Origin: JAPLJC01 sp963697965
GTDB taxonomy: Bacteria > Desulfobacterota > Desulfobaccia > Desulfobaccales > 0-14-0-80-60-11
Assembly (NCBI GenBank): GCA_963697965.1
Contig: OY969108.1
Span: 496,001 to 560,000 of the forward strand
Direction of reading: 5' to 3'
DNA length: 64,000 nucleotides
The notes beneath the pieces were generated by a model. That model did not search any database. It was given only the letters and a program-made list of their open reading frames with translations, and had not been told where the DNA came from. Of this stretch, positions 17,715 to 25,832 are shown piece after piece (position 1 is the stretch's first letter; the number at the start of each line of letters is the position of its first letter). Both the position numbers and the translations under genes were made by a program.

Positions 17715-18084
17715 ATGGGTTTTGGCAATCTGCCGTGTAATCTTGGTTTCCAAATCCCCATCTTTGGTTAACTTCTGGAGTTCTTTTGCTTTTTTCCCTC
17801 TCCCCCGATGGGGGAGAGGACAGGGTGAGGGGGAAGTAGGGGTGGGTTTTAAACCCGCCCCTACAGAAAACTAGGCGAAGCCACCCTTCACCCCCCGGTG
17901 TCGTCCCCTCGCCGGTAGGGCCGGCGTCTGGCCGGCCTGAGCGGGGAAACCCCGCCCCTACGTGGGGAGAGGGGGTTTTGGCGCTTCCGGGCTGGCCCCG
18001 TCGTCTCTGGCTAAAGATTTGCGGCTACATCTTCCAATTCTCATTCGCCGGCCCTTTTGCAAAATCTTTGCCGGTCATCACTGG
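17715..18084 (-). mobile_element. Degraded MITE-like element, copy 3, with internal insertion
   Basis: Read on the minus strand this matches the element at 50751-50977. The left part (GGCAATCTGCCGT, TTAACTTCTGGAGTTCTTTT, CCCTCTCCCC) and the right part (GGTTTTGGCGCTTCCGGGCT, GCGGCTACATCTTCCAATT, GCAAAATCTTTGCCGG) are both present. They are separated by about 150 bases inserted in the central hairpin. The insert carries the GGGCGGGTTTTAAACCCGCC-type palindrome family. Terminal repeats have decayed. Confidence 0.65.
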
Positions 18085-18192
18085 CTCTTATGAGGAATTG
18101 GTGGGCAGTGCCCACCCTACAACTGGGGTAAGTGGGGATTTAAAATGACCTCGTGAAATCCCGCTAAATCCCCTTTTTCAAAGGGGGACTTA
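18085..18192. repeat. Two repeat families side by side
   Basis: GGAATTGGTGGGCAGTGCCC followed by ACCCTAC belongs to the family also seen at 34980, 41379, 43581 and 43716. The adjacent block with AAATCCCCTTTTTCAAAGGG and GGACTTAA belongs to the family at 21294-21384. Both lie between the degraded MITE and the TPM gene. Confidence 0.7.
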
Positions 18193-18252
18193 ACTGTGCC
18201 GGGTCCCGTGTTTTGGGCCTTGGATATATCAGGGTTGGGAGCATCTTTGCGG

Positions 18253-19077
18253 CTACCAACCTCCCGAAGCGCCGCCGCCGCCGAAATCCCCGCCGCCCCC
18301 GCCGAAGCCGCCCCCGCCGCCCCAGCCACCGCCCCCGCCGCCACCGCCGAATAACTGAAGAAGCAACAGGGTTAACCAAAAGCCGCCGCCGCCGCCCCGG
18401 TTGCCCCGGCCGCCACGCGGTCCCCTAAACACGATAAATGCCAGCAGGGCGATAACAAACAATATAAATAATGTGAATATTAAGTTAAGATTCCCTCCCC
18501 TCTCCTTCCCGGGAACGGTCCCCCCTTGATAGGCGCCCGGGGCTCCCCCGGTTTGGCCCACCCCTTTGCCGCCCTGGATGGTATTGGCTATCTCGGTCAC
18601 CGCCGCGACGATGCCGCCGGCGTAATTCCCCCGGCGAAAGTTCGGCACCAGGTACTCCCTGCCGATTGAGCCCACCAGGCTGTCGGGCAGGACGCCCTCC
18701 AGGCCGTAGCCCACCTCGATGCGGTATTTGTGATCCTTGACGGCCACGGTGAGGAGAACCCCGTTGTCCTTGCCCTTCTGGCCGATGCCCCATTGCACCG
18801 CGGTCTGGTGCGAAAACTCCTCGATGGGTTCCCCTTCCAGGGAATTGATGGTGAGGACCACCACCTGGGCCGTGGTCCGGGTCTCCAGGTCGCGCAGCAT
18901 GGTATTGAGCTGGGCCTGGGTGTTGGCGTCCAGGACCCCGGCCAGGTCCACCACATATTGGTCCGGGTGCGCCGGCAGGGGCGGGGTCACCGCCCAGGCC
19001 AGGGCGGGGACGGCCGCCAATACCCAAAATAACAAAATGCTAAGGAGCTTGCTGGACCTACTCGATTTTAATGCCAT
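18253..19077 (-). CDS. TPM-domain (YgcG-like) membrane protein
   Basis: 274 residues. A signal peptide (about residues 1-29) leads to the TPM domain (about 40-160), with YVVDLAGVLDANTQAQLN, TTAQVVVLTINSLEGEPIEE and GLEGVLPDSLVGSIGREY. One membrane segment follows (NLIFTLFILFVIALLAFIVF). The tail is an extreme Gly-rich run ending FGGGGASGGW. TPM proteins include phosphatase-like Psb32 relatives and commonly pair with LemA. The start overlaps the preceding nucleotidyltransferase gene by 20 bases, suggesting coupling. Biochemical role unproven. Confidence 0.88.
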   Translation of the reverse strand: MALKSSRSSKLLSILLFWVLAAVPALAWAVTPPLPAHPDQYVVDLAGVLDANTQAQLNTMLRDLETRTTAQVVVLTINSLEGEPIEEFSHQTAVQWGIGQKGKDNGVLLTVAVKDHKYRIEVGYGLEGVLPDSLVGSIGREYLVPNFRRGNYAGGIVAAVTEIANTIQGGKGVGQTGGAPGAYQGGTVPGKERGGNLNLIFTLFILFVIALLAFIVFRGPRGGRGNRGGGGGFWLTLLLLQLFGGGGGGGGWGGGGGFGGGGGDFGGGGASGGW

Positions 19078-19807
19078 CCACCACCTCGGCCAATCTTTCC
19101 GTGGCTCGATAAAAGTTCTCGAACAACCCGGAGATCTCCTCTTTGGAGGGTTTGCTCAGATTCTTCCTGATGGCGCTGATCTCGGCGAAGACCCCGATGT
19201 CCACGCCGGTCAAGGCAGCCAACTCTTCCCTACCCTTTTTCAGGCCGCGGGCCGGCAGCTTGCCCAGCAAGTGCAAAATCCCCCGGAACAGCGGCAGATA
19301 GCCGCGGGAATGGCGGACAATGTCCGCGGCCAGGACCTTGTGGTCCCCCATGGCGGACACATAAATCCGGCGGAGCCAGAGAAGCTTCCCTAAAAGCTCC
19401 CGCTCACACTGGAACCGAAGCTCCCTCCGGTCGATCTCAAGCCCCGCCAGCAGGTCCTCGCCATAAAGGGTGTGGTGCACCAACTTGAGGCTGAGAAATT
19501 CCAGGGGAAACACATCCACGGAACATTGGATATAGCCGGGGTCCATGACCCAGGGCGCCGCCAGCCCGGTCTTCCCGTATTTGCCGCCCAGGGGCGCCAG
19601 GAGATCCAGGAAGTCCAGGTCCATCTTGTGGAGCACGATAATGCTGTTGAGGTCCGAGACCCCCCCGAGGTAATCTTCGGTCAGGACGCTGCCCACCAGG
19701 TAAAGGGAGTGGATTTGGGGCGCCGCCTTTTCAAGGATTTCATGGAAAAAGGGAGAGATTTTCTGCTGGAGAGACGGACTTAAAGCCTCCATTTGCAAAC
19801 AGGTCAT
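19058..19807 (-). CDS. Nucleotidyltransferase-fold protein
   Basis: 249 residues. The N-terminal part has the polymerase-beta-type motif LYLVGSVLTEDYLGGVSDLN, i.e. GS followed by a D-x-D-like site in which the second position is Asn. A possible third carboxylate lies in CSVDVFPLEF. The C-terminal half is helical and not recognised. This could be a small-molecule nucleotidyltransferase or an inactive relative. GGAGG precedes the ATG by ten bases. The 3' end overlaps the TPM gene, so the three minus-strand genes to lemA probably began as one unit. Confidence 0.6.
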   Translation of the reverse strand: MTCLQMEALSPSLQQKISPFFHEILEKAAPQIHSLYLVGSVLTEDYLGGVSDLNSIIVLHKMDLDFLDLLAPLGGKYGKTGLAAPWVMDPGYIQCSVDVFPLEFLSLKLVHHTLYGEDLLAGLEIDRRELRFQCERELLGKLLWLRRIYVSAMGDHKVLAADIVRHSRGYLPLFRGILHLLGKLPARGLKKGREELAALTGVDIGVFAEISAIRKNLSKPSKEEISGLFENFYRATERLAEVVDGIKIE

Positions 19808-20003
19808 CGGCTATTAACCTCCGGGTGCAGTTTAACAACAAATGGGTGAAATATCCATCTCGGGTGCTCCCCGGCCTTTATGGTCCCAGGCCCCGGCCGG
19901 GGGACCGGGGTGATGTTGATCAAGTCCGTTTCCAGATTGACAATGCCGGGAAAATGATTACTCCTAACGATAACAAATAACTGGAGGAATCGGGGAGATA
20001 ACC

Positions 20004-20321
20004 ATGAGCCTGAAAGAATACCAGGATAAGATGGACGCCCAACTGCAGGAATGGCGGGCGAAACTGGAGGAGTTGAAGGGCAGGGCCGCCAAGACCGGCG
20101 CCGAGGCCCATCAGGAAATGAATAAACAGATGGAGGCCCTGCGGCCCAAGTTGGAGGCCGCCCAGCAGAAGCTCCAGGGACTCAAGGCCGCCAGCGGCGA
20201 GGCCGCCGAAATGCTCAGGAAGAATTCGGAAAAGGCCATGGAGGAACTGAAAAAGACCTGGGAGTCGGTGAAATCGAAATTCGATTTACCCCAGGGTCCG
20301 AGTAAACCTGGAAATCAGTGA
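20004..20321 (+). CDS. Small coiled-coil protein
   Basis: 105 residues, nearly all charged heptads: YQDKMDAQLQEWRAKLEELK and similar stretches through residue 95, then a Pro/Gly tail. There is no signal peptide, membrane segment or cysteine. A GGGGAGA site precedes the ATG. Proteins of this look are common single genes in Desulfobacterota, but no role is known to me. The protein is probably cytoplasmic and oligomeric. Confidence 0.75.
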   Translation: MSLKEYQDKMDAQLQEWRAKLEELKGRAAKTGAEAHQEMNKQMEALRPKLEAAQQKLQGLKAASGEAAEMLRKNSEKAMEELKKTWESVKSKFDLPQGPSKPGNQ

Positions 20322-20409
20322 GACCTATTCCGCCGGGTTCTCACGAAAGCTGTCCGGTTCCGACCCTTGCAGGCGCCGGAGTCCCAGGTGGGCCGCGGTC
20401 CCTCCCACC

Positions 20410-20802
20410 TCAAGCGGGCCAAGCCTTTTTTGCCGCAATGGCCTCGATCTCAATGGCGGCGCCCCGGGGCAGGCCAGCCACCTGGAGGGTGCTGCGGGCC
20501 GGCGGGTGCGCCGCGAAAAACTCGCCGTAAGCCCGGTTCATTTCCTGGAAATCGGCCAGGTCCGTCAGATAGACCGTGGTTTTCACCACGTCTCCCAGGG
20601 TGAGCCCCGCCGCGGCCAGGATGGCCTTGAGGTTGGCGAACACCTGGCAGGTTTGCACCACGATGTCCCCTTTCACCAGGTTCCCTTGGGCATCGAGCGG
20701 GGTCTGCCCCGAGATAAAGACAAAGGGGCCTACGGAGAGGGCCTGGGTGTAAGCCCCGATGGGGGCCGGGGCCTGGTCGGTGTCGATGACGATTTTTTTC
20801 AT
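20410..20802 (-). CDS. ridA: RidA family reactive-imine deaminase
   Basis: 130 residues covering the full RidA fold: APIGAYTQAL near the start, VFISGQTPLDAQGNLV, VVKTTVYLTDLADFQEMN, then PARSTLQVAGLPRGAAIEIE. The arginine in PARST and the Glu in IEIEAIA correspond to the substrate-binding residues of the active subgroup. RidA hydrolyses 2-aminoacrylate and related imines released by PLP enzymes. Single-gene unit; the 3' end converges on the coiled-coil gene. Confidence 0.92.
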   Translation of the reverse strand: MKKIVIDTDQAPAPIGAYTQALSVGPFVFISGQTPLDAQGNLVKGDIVVQTCQVFANLKAILAAAGLTLGDVVKTTVYLTDLADFQEMNRAYGEFFAAHPPARSTLQVAGLPRGAAIEIEAIAAKKAWPA

Positions 20803-20905
20803 GATATATTTCCGTTGCTTTAAAAATTAGCCGGTCCGACAAAAATTCTTGAAGAATGGGGCCGGTTTTGCTAATGGTTAAGAAAAAACTGAGGAGATGC
20901 CAGCC

Positions 20906-21142
20906 ATGGGCCTATGGTTGAAATGTCCGGGGTGCCAAAGCAACAATCCCCTCGATCTTAAGGTCTGCCCCAAGTGCGGCCGGTCCCTGGGTAAGCTCCC
21001 GCGGCAGGAGCGGGTTTACGTTATCGGCGCCCTAAAAACTGCGGCCCCGGAAGCCCGGCCCCCAGCCGCCCGGGCGGCGGCAGTCCCCAAGGCGCCCAAG
21101 CCCGCCAAGCAGCCCCAGAAACCGCGGCCAAAAAAGAGCTAG
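20906..21142 (+). CDS. Zinc-ribbon protein with basic tail
   Basis: 78 residues from the ATG at 20906, chosen because GAGGAG lies nine bases upstream (an ATG at 20897 abuts that site). The N-terminus holds one zinc ribbon, CPGCQSNNPLDLKVCPKCGR, so four cysteines. The rest is a Lys/Pro/Ala-rich tail (AAVPKAPKPAKQPQKPRPKK) likely to be disordered. It may bind nucleic acid or protein partners. No function is assigned. Confidence 0.7.
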   Translation: MGLWLKCPGCQSNNPLDLKVCPKCGRSLGKLPRQERVYVIGALKTAAPEARPPAARAAAVPKAPKPAKQPQKPRPKKS

Positions 21143-21168
21143 CAGCTACTGCAAAACCTGATTCCATT

Positions 21169-21239
21169 GTCATCCTGACCGAAGTGAATGATCTCAAGTC
21201 ATTCAAAAATACTAGATTCTTCGCTGCGCTCAGAATGAC
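21169..21239 (-). repeat. Inverted copy of the GTCATTCTGAGCGAAGCGAA repeat
   Basis: Reads AGATTCTTCGCTGCGCTCAG then AATGAC at its right end and GTCATCCTGACCGAAGTGAA at its left. It is the reverse complement of the element at 2445-2519. Confidence 0.8.
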
Positions 21240-21293
21240 ATTTTAGTGCCACGCTTCAAAACTGGCGTGATATTTCCAGCTACGGTTTTCTAA

Positions 21294-21384
21294 CCCCCCT
21301 TTGAAAAAGGGGAGCAGGGGGGATTTAGAATAACCTCCTGAAATCCCCCTAAATCCCCCTTTTCCAAAGGGGGACTTTAATACC
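21294..21384 (+). repeat. CCCCCTTTGAAAAAGGGG / CCCTTTTCCAAAGGGGGA repeat
   Basis: Two short hairpins (CCCCCCTTTGAAAAAGGGG and AATCCCCCTTTTCCAAAGGG) joined by GGATTTAGAATAACCTCCTG and AAATCCCCCTAAATCC. This is the uninterrupted version of the repeat that a MITE has split at 50690-51010. Its hairpin could also act as a terminator between the converging genes. Confidence 0.75.
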
Positions 21385-21401
21385 CTTGGAACTTAGTTTT
21401 C

Positions 21402-22229
21402 TTAATCCGCCTCCGCAAGCACTCCCAGCAGCAATTCCACCAGGTGGGGCTCAGCCCTGGCCACGGTGGCGACGATCTCCTCGATGGCGATGGGGGCCAT
21501 GGCGTCCGGGAGGTTGAGGTTGCTGAGGACCGAAACCCCCAGGACCCGGAGCCCGGCGTGCACCGCCACGATGGCCTCCGGCACGGTGGACATGCCCACC
21601 GCGTCGGCGCCGAGGATTCTCAAGGCCCGGGTTTCCGCCGGGGTTTCCAGGCTGGGTCCTTTGAGCGCCGCATAGACCCCCTGGCGCAAGATCAGGCCGC
21701 GGCGCCGGGCCACCTCTGCCGCCAGGTTCCGGAGGGCTGGATCATATACCCGGCTCATATCTGGAAAACGCGGCCCCCAGGCATCAATATTTTCTCCGGC
21801 GAGCGGGTTATCCCAGAGAAAGTTGAGGTGGTCGCAGATGAGCATCAATTCCCCGGCCGCAAAAAGCGGATTGAGCCCTCCCGCGGCATTGGTGAGAACC
21901 AGGGTCGTAAGGCCCAGAGCCGCCATCAGCCGTACCGGGAAGGTGGCCTGGGCCAGGGAATAGCCTTCGTAGGCATGGACCCGGCCATGAAACACGAGGA
22001 CCGGCTTCCCTGCCAGCCGCCCCCAGTAAAGGGTGCCCCGGTGGCTGGGGCTGGTGGCCCGGGGGAAGTGGGGCAGTTCCGAGTAGGGCAAAGATCCCCC
22101 GCCAACAAGCTTCTGCGGCAGGAGGCTTTGGCCGGTCCCCAGGATGAAGCCCCAGGTTGGGGTTTCCCCAAGCCGGGAAGCCACCGACCGGGCGCATTCC
22201 TCCACCTCTTCCTGGTATTTGCGGCTCAA
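21402..22229 (-). CDS. punA: Purine nucleoside phosphorylase (trimeric type)
   Basis: 275 residues of the PNP-I/MTAP family. Motifs are GFILGTGQS, FPRATSPSHRGTLYWG, VFHGRVHAYEGY, LVLTNAAGGLNP, GVYAALKGPSLETPAETR and DAVGMSTVPEAIVA. The Glu in SLETPAE and the Asn in SVLSNLN fit purine-specific PNP, although the usual Thr before that Asn is Ser. The enzyme splits inosine or guanosine with phosphate. The start is a TTG with AAAGGAG six bases upstream. The gene is divergent from the DUF134 gene. Confidence 0.88.
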   Translation of the reverse strand: MSRKYQEEVEECARSVASRLGETPTWGFILGTGQSLLPQKLVGGGSLPYSELPHFPRATSPSHRGTLYWGRLAGKPVLVFHGRVHAYEGYSLAQATFPVRLMAALGLTTLVLTNAAGGLNPLFAAGELMLICDHLNFLWDNPLAGENIDAWGPRFPDMSRVYDPALRNLAAEVARRRGLILRQGVYAALKGPSLETPAETRALRILGADAVGMSTVPEAIVAVHAGLRVLGVSVLSNLNLPDAMAPIAIEEIVATVARAEPHLVELLLGVLAEAD

Positions 22230-22330
22230 GCGGGGCTCCTTTGAGGGCGCTGAATATTTTTAGCATAAGCCCCTTTCCTGGGTTCGTCAATACGCCCCGG
22301 CGGCCCGGGCGGCCGTTTTTCGCTTTGTCC

Positions 22331-22358
22331 TTGACAGTGGACCGGATTGCTTTAAATA
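22331..22358 (+). promoter_or_regulatory. Promoter upstream of the DUF134 gene
   Basis: A perfect -35 TTGACA at 22331-22336 followed after 16 bases by the weak -10 TAAATA at 22353-22358. It lies in the gap between divergent genes and faces DUF134. Confidence 0.45.
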
Positions 22359-22387
22359 TAGAGTAGCAAACGGGGGCTGATAACCAC

Positions 22388-22783
22388 ATGTCCAGGCCCA
22401 AAAAGTGCCGCTGGGTGGAGACCGAGCCGGGGGTGACCTACTTCAAGCCCCGGGGGATTCCGCTCAGGTCCTTGGAACAGATGGTGATTACCGTGGACGA
22501 ACTGGAAGCCCTGCGCCTGGCCGATTTTCTGGAGATGACCCAGGAGGAAGTGGCTCGGAAGATGCAGGTTTCCCGGCCGACGGTGACCCGGATGCTGGCC
22601 CGGGCCCACCGGGCCGTGGCCGAAGCCCTGGTAAACGGCAAGGCCATTTGCATAGAAGGCGGTGATTACCAACTGGGGCTGCAGTGCGGCTCCTGCGGCC
22701 AGGGGGCCGCCTCGGCTAGCGGAGAGGCCGCCCGCCTCGATTGTTGCGCCTGCCCGGGGCCGGACGAAGGGGAAAAGGCCTAA
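22388..22783 (+). CDS. DUF134 family DNA-binding protein
   Basis: 131 residues. The family start PKKCRWVETEPGVTYFKPRG is followed by ITVDELEALRLADFLEMTQE and the helix-turn-helix EEVARKMQVSRPTVTRMLARA. The C-terminus has a Cys cluster (CGSCGQG ... CCACPG) that probably binds zinc or an Fe-S centre. DUF134 proteins are predicted regulators, frequent in anaerobes near NifX/NifB-like and metal-cluster genes. The target is unknown. The window contains no such partner next to it. Confidence 0.88.
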   Translation: MSRPKKCRWVETEPGVTYFKPRGIPLRSLEQMVITVDELEALRLADFLEMTQEEVARKMQVSRPTVTRMLARAHRAVAEALVNGKAICIEGGDYQLGLQCGSCGQGAASASGEAARLDCCACPGPDEGEKA

Positions 22784-23037
22784 AGGCTACTCCTAACCAA
22801 GGTCTCCCCAAAAATGCCATTCTGCGCCAGGCGAAGAATCTGGTGTCCTGTTTTTGAAATTATGTTTAATATATATTGACCCCAATAATCCTCCTCCCTG
22901 AGAGGGAAGAGGGTAGGGGATAAGGGCAAATTCTTATTTCAAGGCTTTTCTAAAGCGCTCCACCAGTCGGGGACTTTTTTAGAGATTTCGGGATTTCTAT
23001 CAGGACTGGCAATCCTTTGCAGGGGGAAACAAAGGAG

Positions 23038-24081
23038 ATGGCCAAGATCAGCACGTACAAGGAGGCCGGGGTCGATATCGACAAGGCGGACGCCTTTATC
23101 CAGAGGATCCGCCCCCTGGTCAAATCGACTTACCGCACCGGGGTCTTGGGGGAGATCGGCGCCTTCGGCGGCCTCTTTCACCTGGGGGCGGACCAATACC
23201 GGGACCCGGTGCTGGTGTCCGCCACCGACGGGGTGGGCACCAAGATCAAGATCGCCATCCTGATGGACCGCCATGACACCATCGGCATCGATCTGGTGGC
23301 CATGTGCGCCAACGACATTATCGTCCATGGCGCCACCCCCTTGTTCTTCCTGGACTATCTGGCCATGGGGAGCCTCGAGGTTGGCACCGCCACCCAGATC
23401 ATCGAAGGCATCACGGTGGGCTGCCGCCAGGCCCGCTGCTCCTTGATCGGCGGGGAGACCGCGGAAATGCCGGGCCTCTACCAGAGCGGAGACTACGACC
23501 TGGCCGGCTTCGTGGTGGGCGTGGTGGAGCGGGACCAGATCATCGACGGCTCCGGGATCGCGGTGGGCCACCAGATCATCGGCCTGGGCGCCAGCGGCCT
23601 GCACAGCAACGGCTATTCCCTGGTGCGCCGGGTCCTCCTGGAAGGCCATGGCTACGGGGTGAGCGATGAGATTCCGGAGTTGGGCGGCCCCCTGGGGGAG
23701 GAACTCCTAAAGCCCACCCGCATTTACGTGGAGACGGTTCTCAACCTGCGCCGGGATTTCCCCCTTGCCGGGATTTGCCACATCACCGGCGGCGGCCTTA
23801 CCGATAATCTGCCCCGCATCCTGCCCAAATCCTGCCGGGCCGTGATCCATAGCCAATCCTGGCCGGTGCCCCCCATCTTTCACCTCCTCCGCAAGCTGGG
23901 GAACATCCCGGAGGAGGAGATGCTGCGCACCTTCAACAACGGCATCGGGCTGGTCCTGGTGGTGGATAAAGACCTGGTGGCGGATGTCTTGTTGCGGCTC
24001 CAGGGCCTCAACGAGCAAGGCTTCGTTATCGGCGAAATCGCGGCCCGCAAAGACGGCGAAGCGCCGGTGGTCTATGTCTGA
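23038..24081 (+). CDS. purM: Phosphoribosylformylglycinamidine cyclo-ligase
   Basis: 347 residues. TYKEAGVDIDKADAFI at the N-terminus matches the usual PurM start. Further motifs are VSATDGVGTKIKIA, GIDLVAMCANDI, GGETAEMPGLY, ASGLHSNGYSLVRRV and ICHITGGGLTDNLPRILP. PurM closes FGAM to AIR with ATP in purine synthesis. The ATG at 23038 is preferred to an upstream TTG at 23017 on family length. Stand-alone gene; purC, a PurD-like protein and an IMP cyclohydrolase are elsewhere in the window. Confidence 0.95.
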   Translation: MAKISTYKEAGVDIDKADAFIQRIRPLVKSTYRTGVLGEIGAFGGLFHLGADQYRDPVLVSATDGVGTKIKIAILMDRHDTIGIDLVAMCANDIIVHGATPLFFLDYLAMGSLEVGTATQIIEGITVGCRQARCSLIGGETAEMPGLYQSGDYDLAGFVVGVVERDQIIDGSGIAVGHQIIGLGASGLHSNGYSLVRRVLLEGHGYGVSDEIPELGGPLGEELLKPTRIYVETVLNLRRDFPLAGICHITGGGLTDNLPRILPKSCRAVIHSQSWPVPPIFHLLRKLGNIPEEEMLRTFNNGIGLVLVVDKDLVADVLLRLQGLNEQGFVIGEIAARKDGEAPVVYV

Positions 24082-24300
24082 AGTCAAAAGGTAAAAGGTA
24101 AAAGGCAAAAAAAGGCAAAAGACAAAATTGAAAAACCGATTTTCCTTCTCGTTCCCAAGCTCCTGCTTGGGAACGGAAATTTTGTCCCAACCTCTGCTTG
24201 GGCAACGCATGGTAAAACAAAGGTAATTTCTTTCAATAATTTCTTGCCAGGCGGAGCCTGGCGAAAAAAAGGGGTTCCCAAGCGGGAGCTTGGGAACCAG
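24082..24300. repeat. Repeat cluster downstream of purM
   Basis: An AAAAGGTAAAAGGCAAAA tract (24086-24126) is followed by two palindromes of the GTTCCCAAGC...GCTTGGGAAC family, near 24153-24177 and 24271-24298. The same palindrome recurs at 39896, 41437, 42838 and 43743. No gene here. Confidence 0.7.
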
Positions 24301-24382
24301 AAAAGGCCCCACCTTTTATCTCCCCCCATGCGTCCTGGCGCCCCGGCCGTTTTCTAAAACCCCGCAAACTTTAAAGAAAAGA

Positions 24383-24410
24383 TTGACTTTTCCCTGGCAA
24401 AGATGATAAA
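24383..24410 (+). promoter_or_regulatory. Promoter upstream of panC
   Basis: TTGACT at 24383-24388, a 16-base spacer and GATAAA at 24405-24410. Transcription would begin about 24418, leaving a leader of roughly 97 bases before panC. Confidence 0.45.
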
Positions 24411-24482
24411 CATTTGTGGCTTTATCTAAAACCCAGGGCTTGGATCCGGTGGTCACGGACCGAGACTCGGCGGGCGGTGCGA

Positions 24483-24515
24483 CAACCCCCAGAGAATCGG
24501 CCGGGGGTTTTTTTT
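24483..24515 (+). terminator. Terminator-like hairpin abutting the panC start codon
   Basis: AACCCCC (24484-24490), an 11- to 12-base loop, GGGGGTT (24503-24509) and a run of T up to 24515. This is a textbook intrinsic terminator shape, yet the next base is the A of the panC ATG, and its GGGGG is also the only ribosome-binding-like sequence. It is either the end of a short leader RNA or an attenuator for panC. Confidence 0.6.
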
Positions 24516-25379
24516 ATGGAGATCATCCGCGATCCTGACGAAATACAGGCCCTGGCCGCGGACTGGCGGGCCCGTGGACTCAGGATCGCCCTGGTGCCCA
24601 CCATGGGCTATTTCCATGGGGGGCACTTAAGTCTGATGGAGTACGGCAAGAATAGCAGCGACAAGCTGGTGGTGAGCCTCTTCGTCAACCCGGCCCAATT
24701 CGGGCCCGGGGAGGATCTGGAGCGCTATCCCCGGGACCTGGATAAGGACACGGCCCTGGCCCGGGAGGTGGGGGTGGACCTCCTCTACACCCCCGAGGCC
24801 GCGGCCATGTATCCGCCGGGCTATCAGACCTTTGTGGAGGTGGAGCAGCTCAGCCAAAGATGGTGCGGCGCCTCCCGGCCGGGGCACTTCCGGGGGGTGG
24901 CCACCGTGGTGCTGAAACTCTTTAACCAGGTGCAGCCCCACGCCGCGATCTTCGGGGAAAAGGACTACCAGCAGTTGGCGGTGATCAAGCGGCTGGCGGC
25001 TGACCTGGACCTGCCCCTGACGGTAGTGGGCCGGCCCATCGTCCGGGCCCCGGACGGCTTGGCGCTTAGTTCCAGAAATGTTTATTTAAGCCGGGAGGAG
25101 CGGAGCGCTGCCCTGTGCCTGAACCAGGCGCTCAAGGCGGCCCGGCGGCTGGTGGGAAACCGGGTTAGCTCCCGGGAAGAGATTTTGCAACCGGTTAGAA
25201 AGATCATCACCCAGGCGCCTTTTACCCGTATCGACTACCTGGCCCTGGTGCACCCCGAAACCCTGGAAGAAGTGGATGCCGTCCGGGGGGAGTCCCGCCT
25301 GCTGCTGGCGGTGTGGGTGGGCCAGACCAGGCTCATTGACAATATGATGCTCAGGGAGAGCCCAGTATGTTGCGTGTAA
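24516..25379 (+). CDS. panC: Pantothenate synthetase
   Basis: 287 residues. Motifs are VPTMGYFHGGHLSLM (adenylylation HxGH-type site), SLFVNPAQFGPGEDLERYPR, FRGVATVVLKLFNQVQPH, FGEKDYQQLAVIKRL and LALSSRNVYLS (KMSKS-like). PanC condenses pantoate with beta-alanine. The ATG at 24516 follows a terminator-like hairpin directly, so expression may depend on read-through. The gene overlaps panD by 13 bases, and panD supplies the beta-alanine. panB is not in the window. Confidence 0.95.
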   Translation: MEIIRDPDEIQALAADWRARGLRIALVPTMGYFHGGHLSLMEYGKNSSDKLVVSLFVNPAQFGPGEDLERYPRDLDKDTALAREVGVDLLYTPEAAAMYPPGYQTFVEVEQLSQRWCGASRPGHFRGVATVVLKLFNQVQPHAAIFGEKDYQQLAVIKRLAADLDLPLTVVGRPIVRAPDGLALSSRNVYLSREERSAALCLNQALKAARRLVGNRVSSREEILQPVRKIITQAPFTRIDYLALVHPETLEEVDAVRGESRLLLAVWVGQTRLIDNMMLRESPVCCV

Positions 25380-25762
25380 TGATGAAATCCAAGATCCACC
25401 GGGCCACCGTCACCCAAGCCGACCTCAATTATGAAGGGTCCCTCACCATCTCGGGGGAGCTGATGCGGGCCGCGGATATTTTGCCCTATGAAATGGTCCA
25501 CGTCTATAACATCTCCAACGGCGAACGATTTGAAACCTACGCCCTGGAGGGCGAAGCAGACAGCGGGATCATTTGCCTGAATGGCGCCGCCGCCCGCAAG
25601 GGGGCCCCCGGAGACCTGATCATCATCACCACCTACGCCACCTATGAGGTGGCGGAGCTGCAGCGGCACGAACCCAAAGTTATCCTGGTGGACCGGCACA
25701 ATCATCTGAAAGATACTACCCACGCCGAAAAACCTCTGGCAATTTTCTCCGTCCATAGTTAA
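25367..25762 (+). CDS. panD: Aspartate 1-decarboxylase proenzyme
   Basis: 131 residues, full-length PanD. The start MLRVMMKSKIHRATVT is typical. Self-cleavage occurs between G24 and S25 in NYEGSLTI, giving the pyruvoyl serine. ISNGERFETYAL and CLNGAAARKGAPGDLIII follow. The enzyme makes beta-alanine from aspartate for pantothenate. It overlaps panC by 13 bases, so it is translationally coupled. A strong terminator follows the stop at 25761-25812. Confidence 0.95.
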   Translation: MLRVMMKSKIHRATVTQADLNYEGSLTISGELMRAADILPYEMVHVYNISNGERFETYALEGEADSGIICLNGAAARKGAPGDLIIITTYATYEVAELQRHEPKVILVDRHNHLKDTTHAEKPLAIFSVHS

Positions 25763-25812
25763 AATAGTGCGGTTTAGCGCCGGGGACCCTCCGGCGTGAG
25801 CCGCTATTTTTT
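25761..25812 (+). terminator. Intrinsic terminator after panD
   Basis: AAAATAG...CTATTTT outer stem with inner GCGG/CCGC and GCGCCGG/CCGGCG stems, ending in TTTTTT. It separates panCD from metK. Confidence 0.75.
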
Positions 25813-25832
25813 GGTTAAGGAGCCCATAGAGT

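Noticed and set aside
24418..24482. tRNA gene before panC
   Set aside because: No cloverleaf with a T-arm GTTCGAATC-like core can be drawn; the segment reads better as a leader RNA ending in a terminator.
25761..25832. SAM riboswitch upstream of metK
   Set aside because: The gap is only about 70 bases and is filled by the intrinsic terminator of panCD; no aptamer-like conserved core is visible.
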